Assembly: GCF_001638985.1 (NCBI RefSeq)
Contig: NW_017265189.1
Coordinates: 310,001 to 374,000, forward strand
Direction: 5' to 3'
Origin: Phycomyces blakesleeanus NRRL 1555(-)
Lineage: Eukaryota; Mucoromycota; Mucoromycetes; Mucorales; Phycomycetaceae
Length of the DNA stretch: 64,000 nt
The notes under the pieces were generated by a model. The model saw nothing but the letters and a program-made list of their open reading frames with translations, had not been told where the DNA came from and made no database searches. Each line of letters opens with the position of its first letter. Positions within the stretch are counted from its first letter, which is position 1. This document shows, piece by piece, positions 12,204 through 24,604 of the stretch. The position numbers and the translations under genes are program-made.

Positions 12204-15200
12204 TTAGCATGGTGGAGGACTAGTGCGAGTGGGTAAGCGACTTTGAGGACGAAGTGAGGTTCTGTTGTTTTTCTTGTCAAGTACAGAAACTGCAGGCCGG
12301 ATAGGAATGCGGCTAGGAACGGTAGGAGCGGTAGGTACACCAGGCTGATTAATTTCGGCCTTAATCGTGGGGCTTGTTTTTTTAGTCTTGGAAGCAACCG
12401 GGGGACGCATGCACGGCTGCTTAGGCATGTTGGTTGGAAGTGCATGATTTCGTGCAGTGGCTTTAGTAGGGGGTAAACGTCCGCCAGTATGGAGTCTATT
12501 CAGGGTTGTTGGCTCTGGTGCTTTGCGTTGAGTAGTTAATACACCTCCACGAGATCCAATGCGAGAAATTGGTCGAACGAGGGAGTTCTTGGGTGATAGT
12601 GCAGCTTTAGACGCCACCTGCTTGGCAGGAGGGGTTTGAACAGTAGGCGTGTTGTGGTGTTGAAGGTGGCTGCGCGGTATGAAAGACTGGCTTGCCTTTC
12701 GAGAACGCGAATTGACAGTTGTGATATTGCCTGAGCTAATTCGGGGCGCATCCTTTACCTCTTCCTTCACATAAGGCAGACGTTGCTCTTTTGTTTGTCC
12801 AGGACAGCTTGTCTCCGCAAACTCAAAGGTGGGTGAGTGCAGGGAGGGAATGGGAGACTGAGGTGACTCTGACGAGAATATATGTATATCCAAATATGTC
12901 TGTACAGCTACGTCCCTAGACAGAGAATGATTCACCTGATTTTCATGCACAATACACTCCATTAGGGCCTCATTTTCCATATTTGTAGGGGTTACTTCTA
13001 CAGAATTGCACAGAGGAACCTGTAGGTCGACAAGAGGCTCGTCAATGTGTACAAAGTTTACCACATCTGGTTCCTTGTCTGCTTGATCCAAGCTGGGTTC
13101 TTCTTGAGTAACAATTGTGCAAGCCTTATCGCCGTCTAATAAAACATTTGATGGGATCTCTGTAATTTGAGAACTGTTAGTGGTTACACCCCAGTACTCA
13201 GAAATTGGCTCTTTGGCGGGAGAAGAAATAGGGTGCTCAACAAGTTGATCGTTCTCTTTGTTTTCTTCAGCTAGCAGCAGCTCATCCACAGTAATAACTT
13301 CAACATTTTTTACTTCTGGGTTTGTTTCCTTCGGAAGCAGAATATCTTTAGGTGTAATGAAGTTAGTGGTATCACCCAAGTTTTCTTCATCTTCTACAGC
13401 TGATAATAATTCTTCTTCGGCTGAAAATGATTTTATCACGGGTAGATCGCTGTTATCGTCTTTTGATTCCTTATGCACTGCTTCTTCAAGTGGTAGGGCA
13501 GCATCAGCATGGCTTACACAAGCATTCTCTATTGTCTCTGTCTTGTGTGACACTTGTTCTGTGTATACTTCATCAGGAGTAATGATAGGCCAAGCACTTT
13601 CTTTAGTCTCTTTTTCGTGCAACATTCCTTTCTCTGGTGATTCTCCAGATGCGGTAATTGCACAAGAGTCTTCCATCTGGTGCAACGCAGCTTCCTCTGG
13701 CAATTCTTCCGTGGCAGTAATGGCAAATGTGGTGTGTTCATCATTCAGTGGCTCTTCAGATGGCAATTCTTCTTTTGCAGGAATTATGCACTCGGATTCT
13801 TCTGCCTTTACAATATTTTCTTCTCTGAGTAGTGATTCTTCAATGGTAGTACTTGTACGAGTAGCATAGTTATCATCGTGTAACGCATATTTGTGCGACT
13901 CTGTGATTGCTGTCAATGTACAAGCGCTATCCTCTATTCTGCTGACTTCATTTGCTGGATGCAGTAAGTCGTTTGTAGATATTTCTTCTTCAGGAGTTTC
14001 TTCAACTGCCTCAGTCCCATCTTCGTCGTTTTCATGTTCCAAGGCATCTTCGATCACGATAACCTCAGTTTTGGAAGATGTGCAGGCACTGCTTTCTGCT
14101 TCTTTGTGCGGTTCTTTCATCAATGCCCCCTCGACAGCAGGGATGGTGTGAATTAATTCTTGCTTTTCCTCTTTAGTCTTTGATTCAATTTTTGACTCAA
14201 TCTCTGATTCAACCTCTGGTTCAGCCTCTGGCTCAACCTTTGGTTCAACTTCTGGCTCAACCTCTGGTCCAACCTCTGGTCCAAGCTCTGGATCAACCTC
14301 TGGATCAACCTCTGGATCAACCTCTGGATCAACCTCTGGATCAACCTCTGGATCAACCTCTGGATCTGCCTTTTCTTCTTCTTTAGTTGTTAATTCTATG
14401 TTTGATGTTTGGGTTTCTCCTTGACATGATACATCTTCAGGCACAGACTGTTTAGCAGTGGTACACGTGTTGTTTTCTACAACATATTGTTCGAATAAAT
14501 CTTCAACAGGAAAATCTATGGGCGTGGTATGACTGAAAATATTTTGTTTGGTCTCATTTTCTGTTGCTGACTCTTCAATATGCGCTTCTGCGAGTACACA
14601 TGTTATTTGTTTATTATCCGGTGGCGTAACTTGTATAATAGACTCCAAAACAGCCTCCTCTCCTGCCTCTACGTCTGCTATCAGTGATATTTCAGGGATA
14701 ATTGGGTCAGGCTCTGCCTCTGCCTCTGGTTCTATTGCTGTCGTTTCTGCTTCTGCTTCTGCATTTGCATTTGCATTTGAATCTGCAACTTCAACTGCAA
14801 CTGCCTCTATCGCTGCATACACCTCTGTATCTGCATACACCTCTGTATCTGCATACACCTCTGTCTGTACCTCTGCTTCTGGCTCAGTATATGGTTTTAG
14901 ATCTGTCTCCGTTTCTGCCTCTGCCTCTGCTTCTGCTTCTGCTTCTGCTTCTGCTTCTGCTTCTGCTTCTGCTTCTGCTTCTGCTTCTGCTTCTGCTTCT
15001 GCTTCTGCTTCTGCTTCTGCTTCTGCTTCTGCTTCTGCTTCTGTTTTTATTTTTGTTTCTGCCTCTGCCTCTGCCTCTGTCTTTGTTTCTGTTTCTTTGA
15101 TAGATGGTTGTTTCAGTATTGTTACGTCGTTTTCCTGAAAATGTGTAAAGATAGATTCCATATAAGCCTTAATCAGCGCGTCTGCCTCTGTGTGCACAAA

Positions 15201-16053
15201 AAAAGTTGTCGCTTTGACTTACTGCACTAGAAACACTCCATACATCTGTCTTATCCGCCTGTTTCAGAGAGCTAATGCTACTATGATTTTCTTCTGGTCG
15301 GGATGGTTCTGCCACCAAGACAGGTGGATATGTTCGTTTTTCCAACACGGACCAATTTGGTTGCGGACTTGGCAAGGATTCACTTGGTATCCAATCAGCC
15401 TTGTTTTCATCTTTATATTCCGTCTTTCCCTTGGGATTTTCTTCTGTTGGCGCTGTTGACCTTGGAAGGGACAGAAGAGTATCTCTAGAAGAAGAAGAAG
15501 ATAGTGATTCTCTATGTCCAATTCGACTGTGCCTATAATTTTTCTAATTGTGTCAAAAAAAATTTGATTTTTTTTTATGAAATAAAAAAAAAGAAAAACT
15601 TTTCTTGGTTTTGCCATACCGAATCTCGGTTTCCAAAGGTGGAATAGAGGCTTGAGAGATAAATTCGGGCTTGTTGGTTCGTTGAATTATCGTACTCAAG
15701 ACCTGTTCACTTTGTCGCGTGCTCAGCTCTCGGGTCTCAGGGTATTTTTGGCTAGCTTCTGAATCTGTCGCACTGAAGGAAGTCTTGGGACTTGGGCGAA
15801 TGACATTATTTGATACTTTAACATGATCTGGGATTAGGTGATTAGGCAAAGCAATGGCACTCGTAAAATCGTCTGGTAAACTGAGTTTCAACCATTTTTT
15901 TTCGTTCTCTTGCTTCTTGGACTGGCTTTGCGGTGGTTGTGGTGGTGATGGTGGTAGTGGGTTAGCCAAAGGAGCGACAGACGCTGTCGCAAGTTTTTCT
16001 TGGGCAGCCTTTTTTGCAGCAGCCTTTTTGCCTTTCTTTTTAAAGAAGAACAT
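12204..16053 (-). CDS. Large acidic-repeat protein with basic SxIP-containing tail
   Basis: Not assigned to a known family. Three exons join in frame (15620-16053, 15223-15532, 12204-15185), giving about 1241 aa. The N-terminus MFFFKKKGKKAAAKKAAQEK is short, hydrophobic then lysine/alanine-rich. Residues from about 260 are an expanded (AE)n block, then (DPEV)n and (EPEV)n-type units, then several hundred acidic residues with loosely repeated 'EELPSEEP / EESxCxI' segments. The last roughly 200 residues are strongly basic and Pro/Ser-rich, including SRKASQSFIPRS, RPISRIGSRGG and PTVPSRIPIRPAV. The SRIP inside a basic/proline context resembles an EB1-binding SxIP motif. The acidic-projection plus basic-tail layout recalls microtubule-associated proteins, but that is inference only. 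Repeats make the exact length allele-dependent. Confidence 0.7.
14230..14368. repeat. 12-bp coding minisatellite (DPEV / EPEV units)
   Basis: Tandem CTCTGGATCAAC-type 12-mers within the acidic-repeat gene, encoding repeated Asp-Pro-Glu-Val on the minus strand. The units nearest 14285-14365 are almost identical; those further left have diverged to Glu-Pro-Glu-Val. Confidence 0.9.
14917..15046. repeat. (GCTTCT)n hexanucleotide coding repeat (Glu-Ala)
   Basis: About 20 near-perfect GCTTCT units encoding an uninterrupted Ala-Glu dipeptide run on the minus strand. Flanking degenerate units (CTGCCT, GTTTCT) extend it on both sides. Confidence 0.95.
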
Positions 16054-16484
16054 ATAGGGTAAAGTAGTTACAAGAGTAAGAAGTAAAGAAAGAAGGTTTT
16101 TTTTTAGAGTTGAATATGTGTATAAAAGACGGAGTATAAGAAGGAAGGATAAACGTGTTGCAAGGCGATGTTGCTCAAGAAAAAGTAATATATATATATA
16201 TATATACATGCCGCCTGCAAGTGACTTGTATTCAAAATGACATGCTATTAAGGGGTGTGGGGGAAAAGACCCACTAGTAATTATGTGCCTGGCACAACTA
16301 GAAGAGATACATCCGAGCAGTGGTGGTTAAGATCGCCGAGAAACAACAGATAGTTCTTATTTCAATGGTCTGTAATCCTCGTTCGATATATAAAAGAGTA
16401 TATGTGTATTATATATGTAATATATAATATATGATGGCATATCTTTATAAGTTATAACATACGCAGTGGTTGCATAAACAAAGC
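16054..16484. other. Spacer between acidic-repeat gene start and chitinase stop
   Basis: Promoter side of the acidic-repeat gene. Contains an (AT) run at about 16188-16206 and further AT-rich sequence. No gene seen. Confidence 0.4.
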
Positions 16485-18227
16485 TTAAAAAGCTAATGGC
16501 GGGCGTGATTTGATCGAACTGATAGTAGCATTATAGACATAGGTGACTGCAAGAGTATCGGCTTTTATACCTACTCCCAAACAAATTCTTGAACCGGGGA
16601 CAATAGGAGCTGTAGGCTCAATCCCAAGGCTTAAAAGATGGTCATCAATGTCACCCCCAGATAATCCAAAACTCTCGGCAAGGATCCGACTGGTCACAGT
16701 ACGTAGCAACAAGAAGGTTTGCCCACGGCATTCCAATGGCTCATGCAACGAGGCAATTTTGTGGCTGATTGGTACCATCAGAGGCATCATTGTATCCTTG
16801 TAGATGCTGGCAGTATCAAGGGCCAGAAGAGGCATCCAAATGTCGTCAGTACGTGAAAGGAACTGCAGATACTCTGCGACTGCTTGTCCGTAATGGATTC
16901 CGTTAAGGTAGGACACAGGATTACTGAATGCATAGCGTGCGTCCCACATCATCACACCACCAAATGTTTCTTTTGGCTCAATCGTATCCAGAATCTCTGT
17001 AAGCTTTTCATAATTTACATAGCCTGTATCCATATGGTTCTCCTTGCCCATCAAGCCCAAATAAATTTTGGTCCGTCCGTTTGTATTCTTAAGAGACCAA
17101 TTTTCCCATTCATCAAAGTTGAATTTTGCTGGTCCTTTTGTATCAAAAGTATTGGCCGAGCAATAGTTGTTGTAGAACTGAACAAATACCAAATCCGGGT
17201 ATGCGTTGTATTTAGGGTCGGGATGAAGTAAAGGGTACATGGCATTCATGGAATACATGTCGAGGTCTGGACATTGAGGTGCGGCTGTAATAAGGTAATT
17301 TCGAGGAGGATATGCTGTCTTGAATAATTTCCGGAGAGTATCGACAAGTTTATCATAGCCTTCGCCATTAGTGCCTTGTAGAACATATCATATTCACAAA
17401 TACATATATACCAATATGTAAATCCTTCTTGTCTTTTTTTTATACTCTTTTTTTTTTCTTGATATACTTTTTCTTGGCTTACCTTCTGGATCAAAATCAA
17501 TGCCGTCCAAGAGTACATCACCAAACGGTCTCTTTAGGGTACGGTCGTCCCCTCCTAAAAATTTATTCCAGATCCACCAGGCCAAAACTTCTGGATCCCA
17601 TTTTTGCTTATGGTATGGGCCAGCAGAACCACCCATGGATAAGAAAACTTTAATGCCCTTTCTTTGACAAGATTTGATATCATGCGCCACCTGTTCGCAG
17701 TTCTCGACATTGTTGCAGTTGCTTGATAGGTTGAGTATAGGAGAAGATCGTTTGCCACCAGTGTAGTCTGCAATAAAACCCATCACAACTGCACTCACGC
17801 CTGGTTGGTTGCAGTAGTATGACAATCTTTTTTCTGTGTTGTCTCCTTGACCCCAGTAAATTACCAGGTTGGTTTTTTGACGTGTCTATGAATATAGAAA
17901 ATCAAGGTGTCAAATCAGATATCTTCTTCTTTTTGCAATTATTCGACTATGTTTTGTTTTTAGACAATATTCATATAATCTACTTGCATCAAAGGAGCTG
18001 GCATGGAAATCTATGGCTCTATTGATGTTCCTTAAGGTATCCAGTTTTCCATAATTGGGATTTTCTTCAGCGTTATGTTCTAATGCAGACTGAGGTTCGT
18101 TGATTAGCACGCGCGCGGTTGCCTTTGTAGTCGATCCGATCTGCTGGGCATCCGCAATAGAGGAAATGGTGACTAGTAGTGTGCACTGGATAGCGATGAA
18201 CCAGTAAATAGCTTGGGTAATGAGCAT
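16485..18227 (-). CDS. Secreted GH18 class III chitinase
   Basis: Endochitinase-type glycoside hydrolase, likely secreted to remodel or degrade chitin. The N-terminus MLITQAIYWFIAIQCTLLVT is a good signal peptide, followed by a linker of about 50 residues. The barrel begins NLVIYWGQGDNTEKRLSYYC (class III 'IYWGQ' start). It continues GIKVFLSMGGSAGPYH and carries the catalytic signature LLDGIDFDPEG (DxxDxDxE, with the Glu as acid/base). YPDLVFVQFYNNYCS, IYLGLMG and GGVMMWDARYAF follow the family order. A C-terminal tail of about 110 residues after the barrel ends near GSRICLGVGIK and is only vaguely LysM-like. At least two introns; the first intron border near 17885-17995 was not resolved to a clean phase. 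Confidence 0.88.
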
Positions 18228-21200
18228 TCTAGATGGATATATTTCTTGGGCTGACCCAAGTTAAAACAGTGACAAAAATAAATTAGTGATTAAAAGAAAG
18301 GATAAGAAGAGATGGGTTTTAAGTACTCTCGGTGCTGACTATAGAATATAGAACCAAAAAAGGGGTATACTGCTTGGAATGTCAAATCTCTCTTTCTCTC
18401 TCCTCTTTCTCTCTTTCTTCCTTTCTCTTTGTTTGTATGCAATTTGAGATTTTATCATCATAGAATTTCATTGGGATTCCATCCTTTCTTTTTTAGGCTG
18501 CTGATTATTCTTTAGTCAAGTAGTATTTGAGGTTATTTAGTTTTGTTTTTGTTTTTTGTTTTGGGGGAGGAAAACAAGGTGAGTAAAGGTCTAGTTGTGA
18601 TTGATATAATAGCTCTTGGCTACTAGGTATTTGAATTCCAAATAGAAAGAATTAAATACTGTGAGTATCAACCCCAGGTGTCATGAATTAAAATACCATC
18701 AAGCAAGCATTTGTACTGCTGCATTTAGGTTGTAATGGATTGAATATCTCAGTATTTTCAATATGAATAAGAATAGGAATCTAGGGATATCAGTAAGGGT
18801 ACGGAAGATCTTATAATAGAATTATATATGCATGTATTCCAGCCTCAAGCTCTTTTAGATTGATCTCTTAATGACGTCTAGGAGGCAGAAATCAATGACT
18901 ACCTTTTATTTGCTTTTATCTTGCACTTATATAGACACCGTATTTTTATTGCGACCATGACATCAAAATATCTCAAATCAGATAATCTCTTTGGCAGAAA
19001 ACATGAGCCAAATACCACACAATAATTTGCTATTTCTATACTTTTTGTATTATCAATAAATTAGCCGCTTCTTCTTTTTTTAGGGGGCTTGATAGTAGGG
19101 AATTTAGCCAAACAAAGTCCATATCTCGTCTTGTAAGTGCGTTTTCTTTATTGTATTGCACATTGTCGATCACACACCTCCAAATCCTCGGATTCACTTA
19201 ATCGAACGACAAGAAGCACGTAATGGTTTTCATAAGCTCCATACATATCCCCACCCTAAATAATCGAATTACTAAACGTACTCGACTCATCGTACAGAGG
19301 TAGTTTTACAGATACACAAAAGAATTTTAGAATTTTATATATAAAGAAAAGTAAGCTGACAAGAAAATAGCCTTTGTAACCGAAAATTCGGATTAATGAC
19401 GATCTCTTGCCTTAAATCATATAGGGTTTATTTAGCTGCATCAAAGTTCTTTATAATACAGTATAGCATATATACATATATATCGTTTATAACCAGTTAA
19501 CCAGTTGTTTAGAAGAGGTAAGAGCAGGTTATTAACATTTTAATTAAACAAAATAAATCTGAATCTTTTATACCATCACGTTACTTATTACGCTTATTAT
19601 AGAGTGTAAAATATATTCATTTCAGCTGTCAAACACACCGTTTTGTGATGTATTATCTTGTTATTGTCACCTTTTATATTTTGATCTTAAAAACAAAGAA
19701 TATCTACTCTATAGCTTTATCTAGATATAATTGAAGTACTGTACAAAAATTTGGTCTTTTTGGAATACTTGATAGTAAAAATATAGCTGCTCCTTGCTCA
19801 GTAGTCATTAGTATAGACACTAGAATTATCATTTATGAATTAAAATGGTCTATTGGAAGTTTACATGATAATTTGCCTATGGTTTATTTATAAACTAATT
19901 ATTCTGGACTTTTGTTTGACTCCATAGCCTCCAAAGGTTTGTTGCAAAAAGCGTCTTGCGTCTAGGCGTTGATTTTCACAATTGTTCTGTAAGATCCAAA
20001 ACTAAAATTATAGTTCAATTACCAGAGAAAAACATAAAAAGAAAATAAACCGGAATGGACCCCCTCTCCACCCCCTTAAGATGTCTTTAGCTAAATATAC
20101 TATCCGGGCCTCTGATCCGGATGATTCATATTTTATGGTTATGTGGAAAAGTAATTTTACCGAGTGTTTAACCGTAGCAAGTGAATGACTAGTGCCTTGT
20201 TACCTACCCCTAGAGGTAAATTATAGATCAGTATTCTGGGGTAGATTTATTAATTCTTAATATAGCTCATTACAGCTTATTAGTTGTTTCAAATAAAACA
20301 AGAATACGTGTCATTTATAGAAAGCTGTTGTTCACAGACTGAGTTGGTTGGTTTAAGAATTTCGATTTAAGTATTAAAGAGGAAGCTTTTTTGTGTGTAT
20401 TATGAGTATAGCTTCCATTACGAAGTGAAAAACAGAAAACAGTTTGTTTTTTTACTTGTTGTTGATATATACATATATCTGTATAAAAGTCTTGATCTAT
20501 AAAGTGTCAATAGCTTTTATGGACATGTTTTATCAAAGAAAGAAAGTAGGTCAGTGTCCCATGAGTATTTTTTGGGTTCATTCACGTGCTTTTGATATAT
20601 ACATATACATTTTAATGCTTAATACTGACCCACAGAAGCAAGATGAGCTCTTTAGGGTCAGTACTAAGAGTAAAACAGAGGCTCTTTAATGGCTGAGCAT
20701 TTTTGGATCGAGAACTCTCTATTTTTATCATATACTTCGTTGTTTATGTACAGCATTATCTCTATTCTATTTAAAAAAAATGGCTCTCTCTCTCTATATA
20801 TATATACACACTTGCAGCTTTACAAAGTATACCGCAGTAATTCGCACATATATATATATATTAATTGATGGGCCACGTAGAATTTTCAAGGGGTTGGACT
20901 TCGGGTACCTGACAGGAGCTTGTCTTGTTATCGGCTAAATCACTTGCCAGACCTCCTTGTATGATACATGACCATCGTTTACACCCCTTTATAGCACACA
21001 CACATATAGATCATTTTGATCTGGTTAGTTTATTGTAATAAATAACTCAATATTACAATACTGTATAATTTATACTTCTACTACTGATATAATATCTTGA
21101 ACAAACAGCTGCCTATCTTGTTCCGGTTTAATAAAGGCCAACAATTGGACAGGTTAAACAAGTCAATACAATTCAGTTAGTTCTTGGAATGAGACATTCT

Positions 21201-21491
21201 AAAACTGACGTATGGCTATAAAAAAAATCCATTCATTGGGTAATTCAAATAAAGATCTGTCGCGCATTCGGCGGCCGAGTCCCAATTAAAGAAAACTTAA
21301 CAGCATCTACCCCGTAAAAAAAACCAGACATTTGTCTCATTGGCGGCCTATTTTACCCGAACTCTCCTGCATACATTGTACTGGTTGAGTATATAAAGGT
21401 AATTTTTGACTGACAAGACTTTAATTTGATAGCTTCATTCTTTTCATCTAAATCACTCTCTAAGCACTCGTACTATTATACAGAAAAAAGC
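18228..21491. other. 3.3-kb AT-rich gene-poor region
   Basis: No supported gene. CT-rich and T-rich tracts upstream of the chitinase (18380-18430) may belong to its promoter. Around 19160-19260 there is a locally less AT-rich stretch reading HIVDHTPPNPRIHLIERQ in one frame, too short to name. An (AT)/(CT) microsatellite lies near 20785-20860. The right end holds the P450 promoter. Confidence 0.45.
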
Positions 21492-23597
21492 ATGATCGAA
21501 TACCTGAAAGAATTTGTTGACAGAATCGATAGTAAAACATTGGAAAATGTCAAGAGTCTTGCCTTTTCAAAAGAGGGAGCTATTGGGATCAGTACAGCAA
21601 TAATTCTGAGCTCTGCTTACAATTACCACAAGTGGTCCAGTCGTACAGTAAGAACAAATCTACCAAAGTAAATTCGATTTGACCTTTTCTTTTGCTCTCT
21701 GTAGATCAGTAATGGCTGTCCCCGTGTTCCACACACACTACCTTTTGTTGGATTGACAAGGGTATATCGTAAAGACTCAAAGGCATTCTGTGAGGAATGG
21801 CATGCAAAGTTAGGTCCTGTCTTCCGTGCCCATTTGTTTGGAAAGGTATGATTTAATTGGCACTGCACCAAGTTAAACGGGCAACTTTCCTAACTTATGA
21901 ATACAGGAAGTAACTGTAGTATCAGGCCATTATGTTCGGGAGGTCTTTCTTAATAAACACTTTGACTTTGTCAAGGGCGTTGCAAAAGTAAGCTCGAGAT
22001 CAAATTCTAGATGGAGATCTAACATGAACACAGGTTTTTGACACTAGGCTATTGACAGACAGTGGATCTAGAGAGGATTTTACCCCAGAAGACTTGCGTG
22101 AGATTATTACAAAGTATTTGACACCAAAGCTTAACTTTTACACTAAGCGAGTAATAAAGCGGGTAATATAAAGAAAATCAACAAATCCAAGCTGTGTTAA
22201 CAAATTAATTAATACAATATTTACAACAATTATGATAGTTGAAACAAGGTGTTGAGAGTAGTCTTGGTGATAAAGGTCAGTAGTAGTATAAAAACACTAA
22301 TAGAGAATAATTAATATTAACGTTTTGCAACTGTTTGTTTTTTTAATAGATTCGATAGAACTTGATAATTTGTATCCATTTGTCCAACACTTGGTTGTCA
22401 ATGCAAGCGCCTCTATTTTTGTGGGAGAGGAACTTAGTCAAAACAAACTTCTCATTGATTCCTTCAAGAATATGGTCCGTGATGTTGGCAAAGAAATTAA
22501 GCAAAATCCCTGGTTTGAGCCTTTCCCAACTATCAACAAATTTCGGATGTGGTGAGTGAAAAATAAAAGCTTTGGTTATAAATTTATGAATAAAATCTAA
22601 AAAAAAAACTGCTCCAAAAAAAAAGGCTTATAGGAAAAACTTCCCCTGTCATCAAAAACCACAAGGAGCAGCTACTAAATGCCATAAAGCCAGAAGTTGA
22701 ATATAGACTATCACAAGCAAGGAGCAATCCAGACTGGAAGAAACCGGTAAGTTTTTGTTTTTTAGTCTAGACTAATTTCTTACTTAGCTCTTTCTCACTC
22801 ACACATATACAATATAATTTTTAGACCGATATGCTTCAAGATCTTTTGGAAAATTCAAAGCCACCTGCACATCTAGATCTTATGGATCACCTTGTACATA
22901 TCATTACTTTCCTCATATTTGTAGCTTTGCACACTACCAGTGAGAATACTACCGTCTTACTTTATCGTATGCTAGAGAATCCTGCAATTGTGGATGAACT
23001 AGTCATAGAACAGCAAGAGGTTCTTGAACAAGAAGGACTAGATGCAAACTGTGGGTCTGAAGTATTTACACGAGACATCCTCAAGAAATTTGTCAAGCTT
23101 GACAGTGTGTGTCGCGAAACCTTCCGAATGAAGAATCAGTATATTTCATTACCACATGAGTACGATGGAAAGGTTCCACTTACATTGAGCAATGGAGCAG
23201 TTATAAATCCAGGTATGATTTTTTGTCTATCAAAAAAACACTCACAAAAAATGAAATAAATTAATGTGTTTGGATTTTAGGTGAAGATGTATTGATTGAT
23301 GTATGGACAAATCACCAGTACACAGAAGACGCCAACGACGTGGAGGATGCGGATCAATTCAAAGCCTTTCGCTTTGTTGACCAAGATAAACAGTCAACAA
23401 AGGTCGGAGAAGATTATCTGTTCTTTGGTATGGGAAGACGTGCTTGCCCAGGACGTTGGTTTGCTATACAAGAGGTACAGACCATATTGGCTATGCTAGT
23501 TCGTGAATATAAGTTTATGCCCAAAGGCCCTATTGTCTTTCCTACAGAGGAAAGATCTCCTATACCTACCGGAAAATGTATAATTCAAAGAAAGTAG
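21492..23597 (+). CDS. Cytochrome P450 monooxygenase
   Basis: Membrane-anchored haem-thiolate monooxygenase; substrate unknown. The start at 21492 gives MIEYLKEFVDRIDSK, then a hydrophobic anchor GAIGISTAIILSSAY. Exon 1 ends at 21647 (GTAAGA), and at least seven more short exons follow. Visible P450 elements are the proline-rich hinge CPRVPHTLPFVG, an I-helix ALHTTSENTTVLLYRM (the usual acidic residue before Thr is altered), the K-helix ETFR (ExxR), and the haem loop YLFFGMGRRACPGRWFA with its cysteine ligand. Length of about 500 aa fits the family. No reductase or biosynthetic partner genes lie beside it. CYP family number cannot be given without alignment. Confidence 0.9.
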
Positions 23598-24604
23598 ATG
23601 AAGTGTATATTTTATGTTTATTAAACCTGTAGTTACCTATTTCTCCCTCCATTACTTTTGGATATATATCTCTCTCATTTTTGAACCATACGTATGAATA
23701 ATTTGAGTAGCAAATTAATGAGCTGTTTTATTTTAAGCCACGTAGTCTACCTTTAATCTCGACAGTTTGTTATCAATGGCTTATGTAAATATTATAATAT
23801 TTATATATTATTTACATATGTAAAGCTGTAAATGAGTATATTTGGTTTACTAGGAACTCATAGTAGAAAAAAAAACAGGCTGTTTTGAATGTTCCCTTGG
23901 AGTTCGACACCTTTCAAAAAATATTTTAAATGGACGCTTCATATATCACCTCATCCCTAATCATTTTTGACATCCTATATGGAGTTTACAGAGTTAGAAA
24001 GACCTCAAGAAAAGACGAGACTTATAACAGCTTTAAGCAGGTAGAGCGTATAGCAATGCTAAACATTGAAAGTTTAAGCGTTTTATTACTAGACTTGCTT
24101 TCTACTCATGTAATATATCCTCTTTAATATAAACTTTTGCCTAAGCCGAAATGGTTTTATTACGTGGATATGTCCTAGTACTTCTTCTTTTTAATTTAAT
24201 TGTAAACAACCTTAAACAGTATTATTGGTTGAGTAGATATTAGACCTATTTAAGAATTTTATGTCTGTCTACAGCTATTATTGATCTTTGATCGAGCTCA
24301 AAAGAGATTAGCTTTTTGAAGAAGCATATAGACCAAAATATCGAACCACTTGCAACAGAGTACTTACTCAGAACTCTTAAATATTTCTGTCGCTAATCCT
24401 CTGTTCAAGCTTGAAGACTGTTTTGAATAACAAACCAATTGTAGGATTTTTGCACACTTTATCAACTAAAAGAAAAAAAGGGAAGTTTGATTGGTATGCT
24501 CTTTTAGTATGAAATTTATTATTATTATTATTTTTATGTACGAAACATTAGTGAAAATAATGTATTTAATGCTATCTTAAATGGCATTTAACCTACCATT
24601 TATC
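23598..24604. other. 1-kb convergent 3' spacer
   Basis: Lies between the stops of the P450 and the MPS1-type kinase. AT-rich, with a small self-complementary AT segment near 23785-23815. A 65-codon ORF at 23930-24127 has no recognisable features. Confidence 0.45.

Noticed and set aside
14702..15100. Long leucine-rich ORF on the plus strand
   Set aside because: It is the antisense shadow of the Glu-Ala repeat in the minus-strand acidic protein; repeats open all frames.
19160..19250. Possible transposase-like frame HIVDHTPPNPRIHLIERQ
   Set aside because: Too short, with no catalytic motif and stops on both sides; not enough to call an element.
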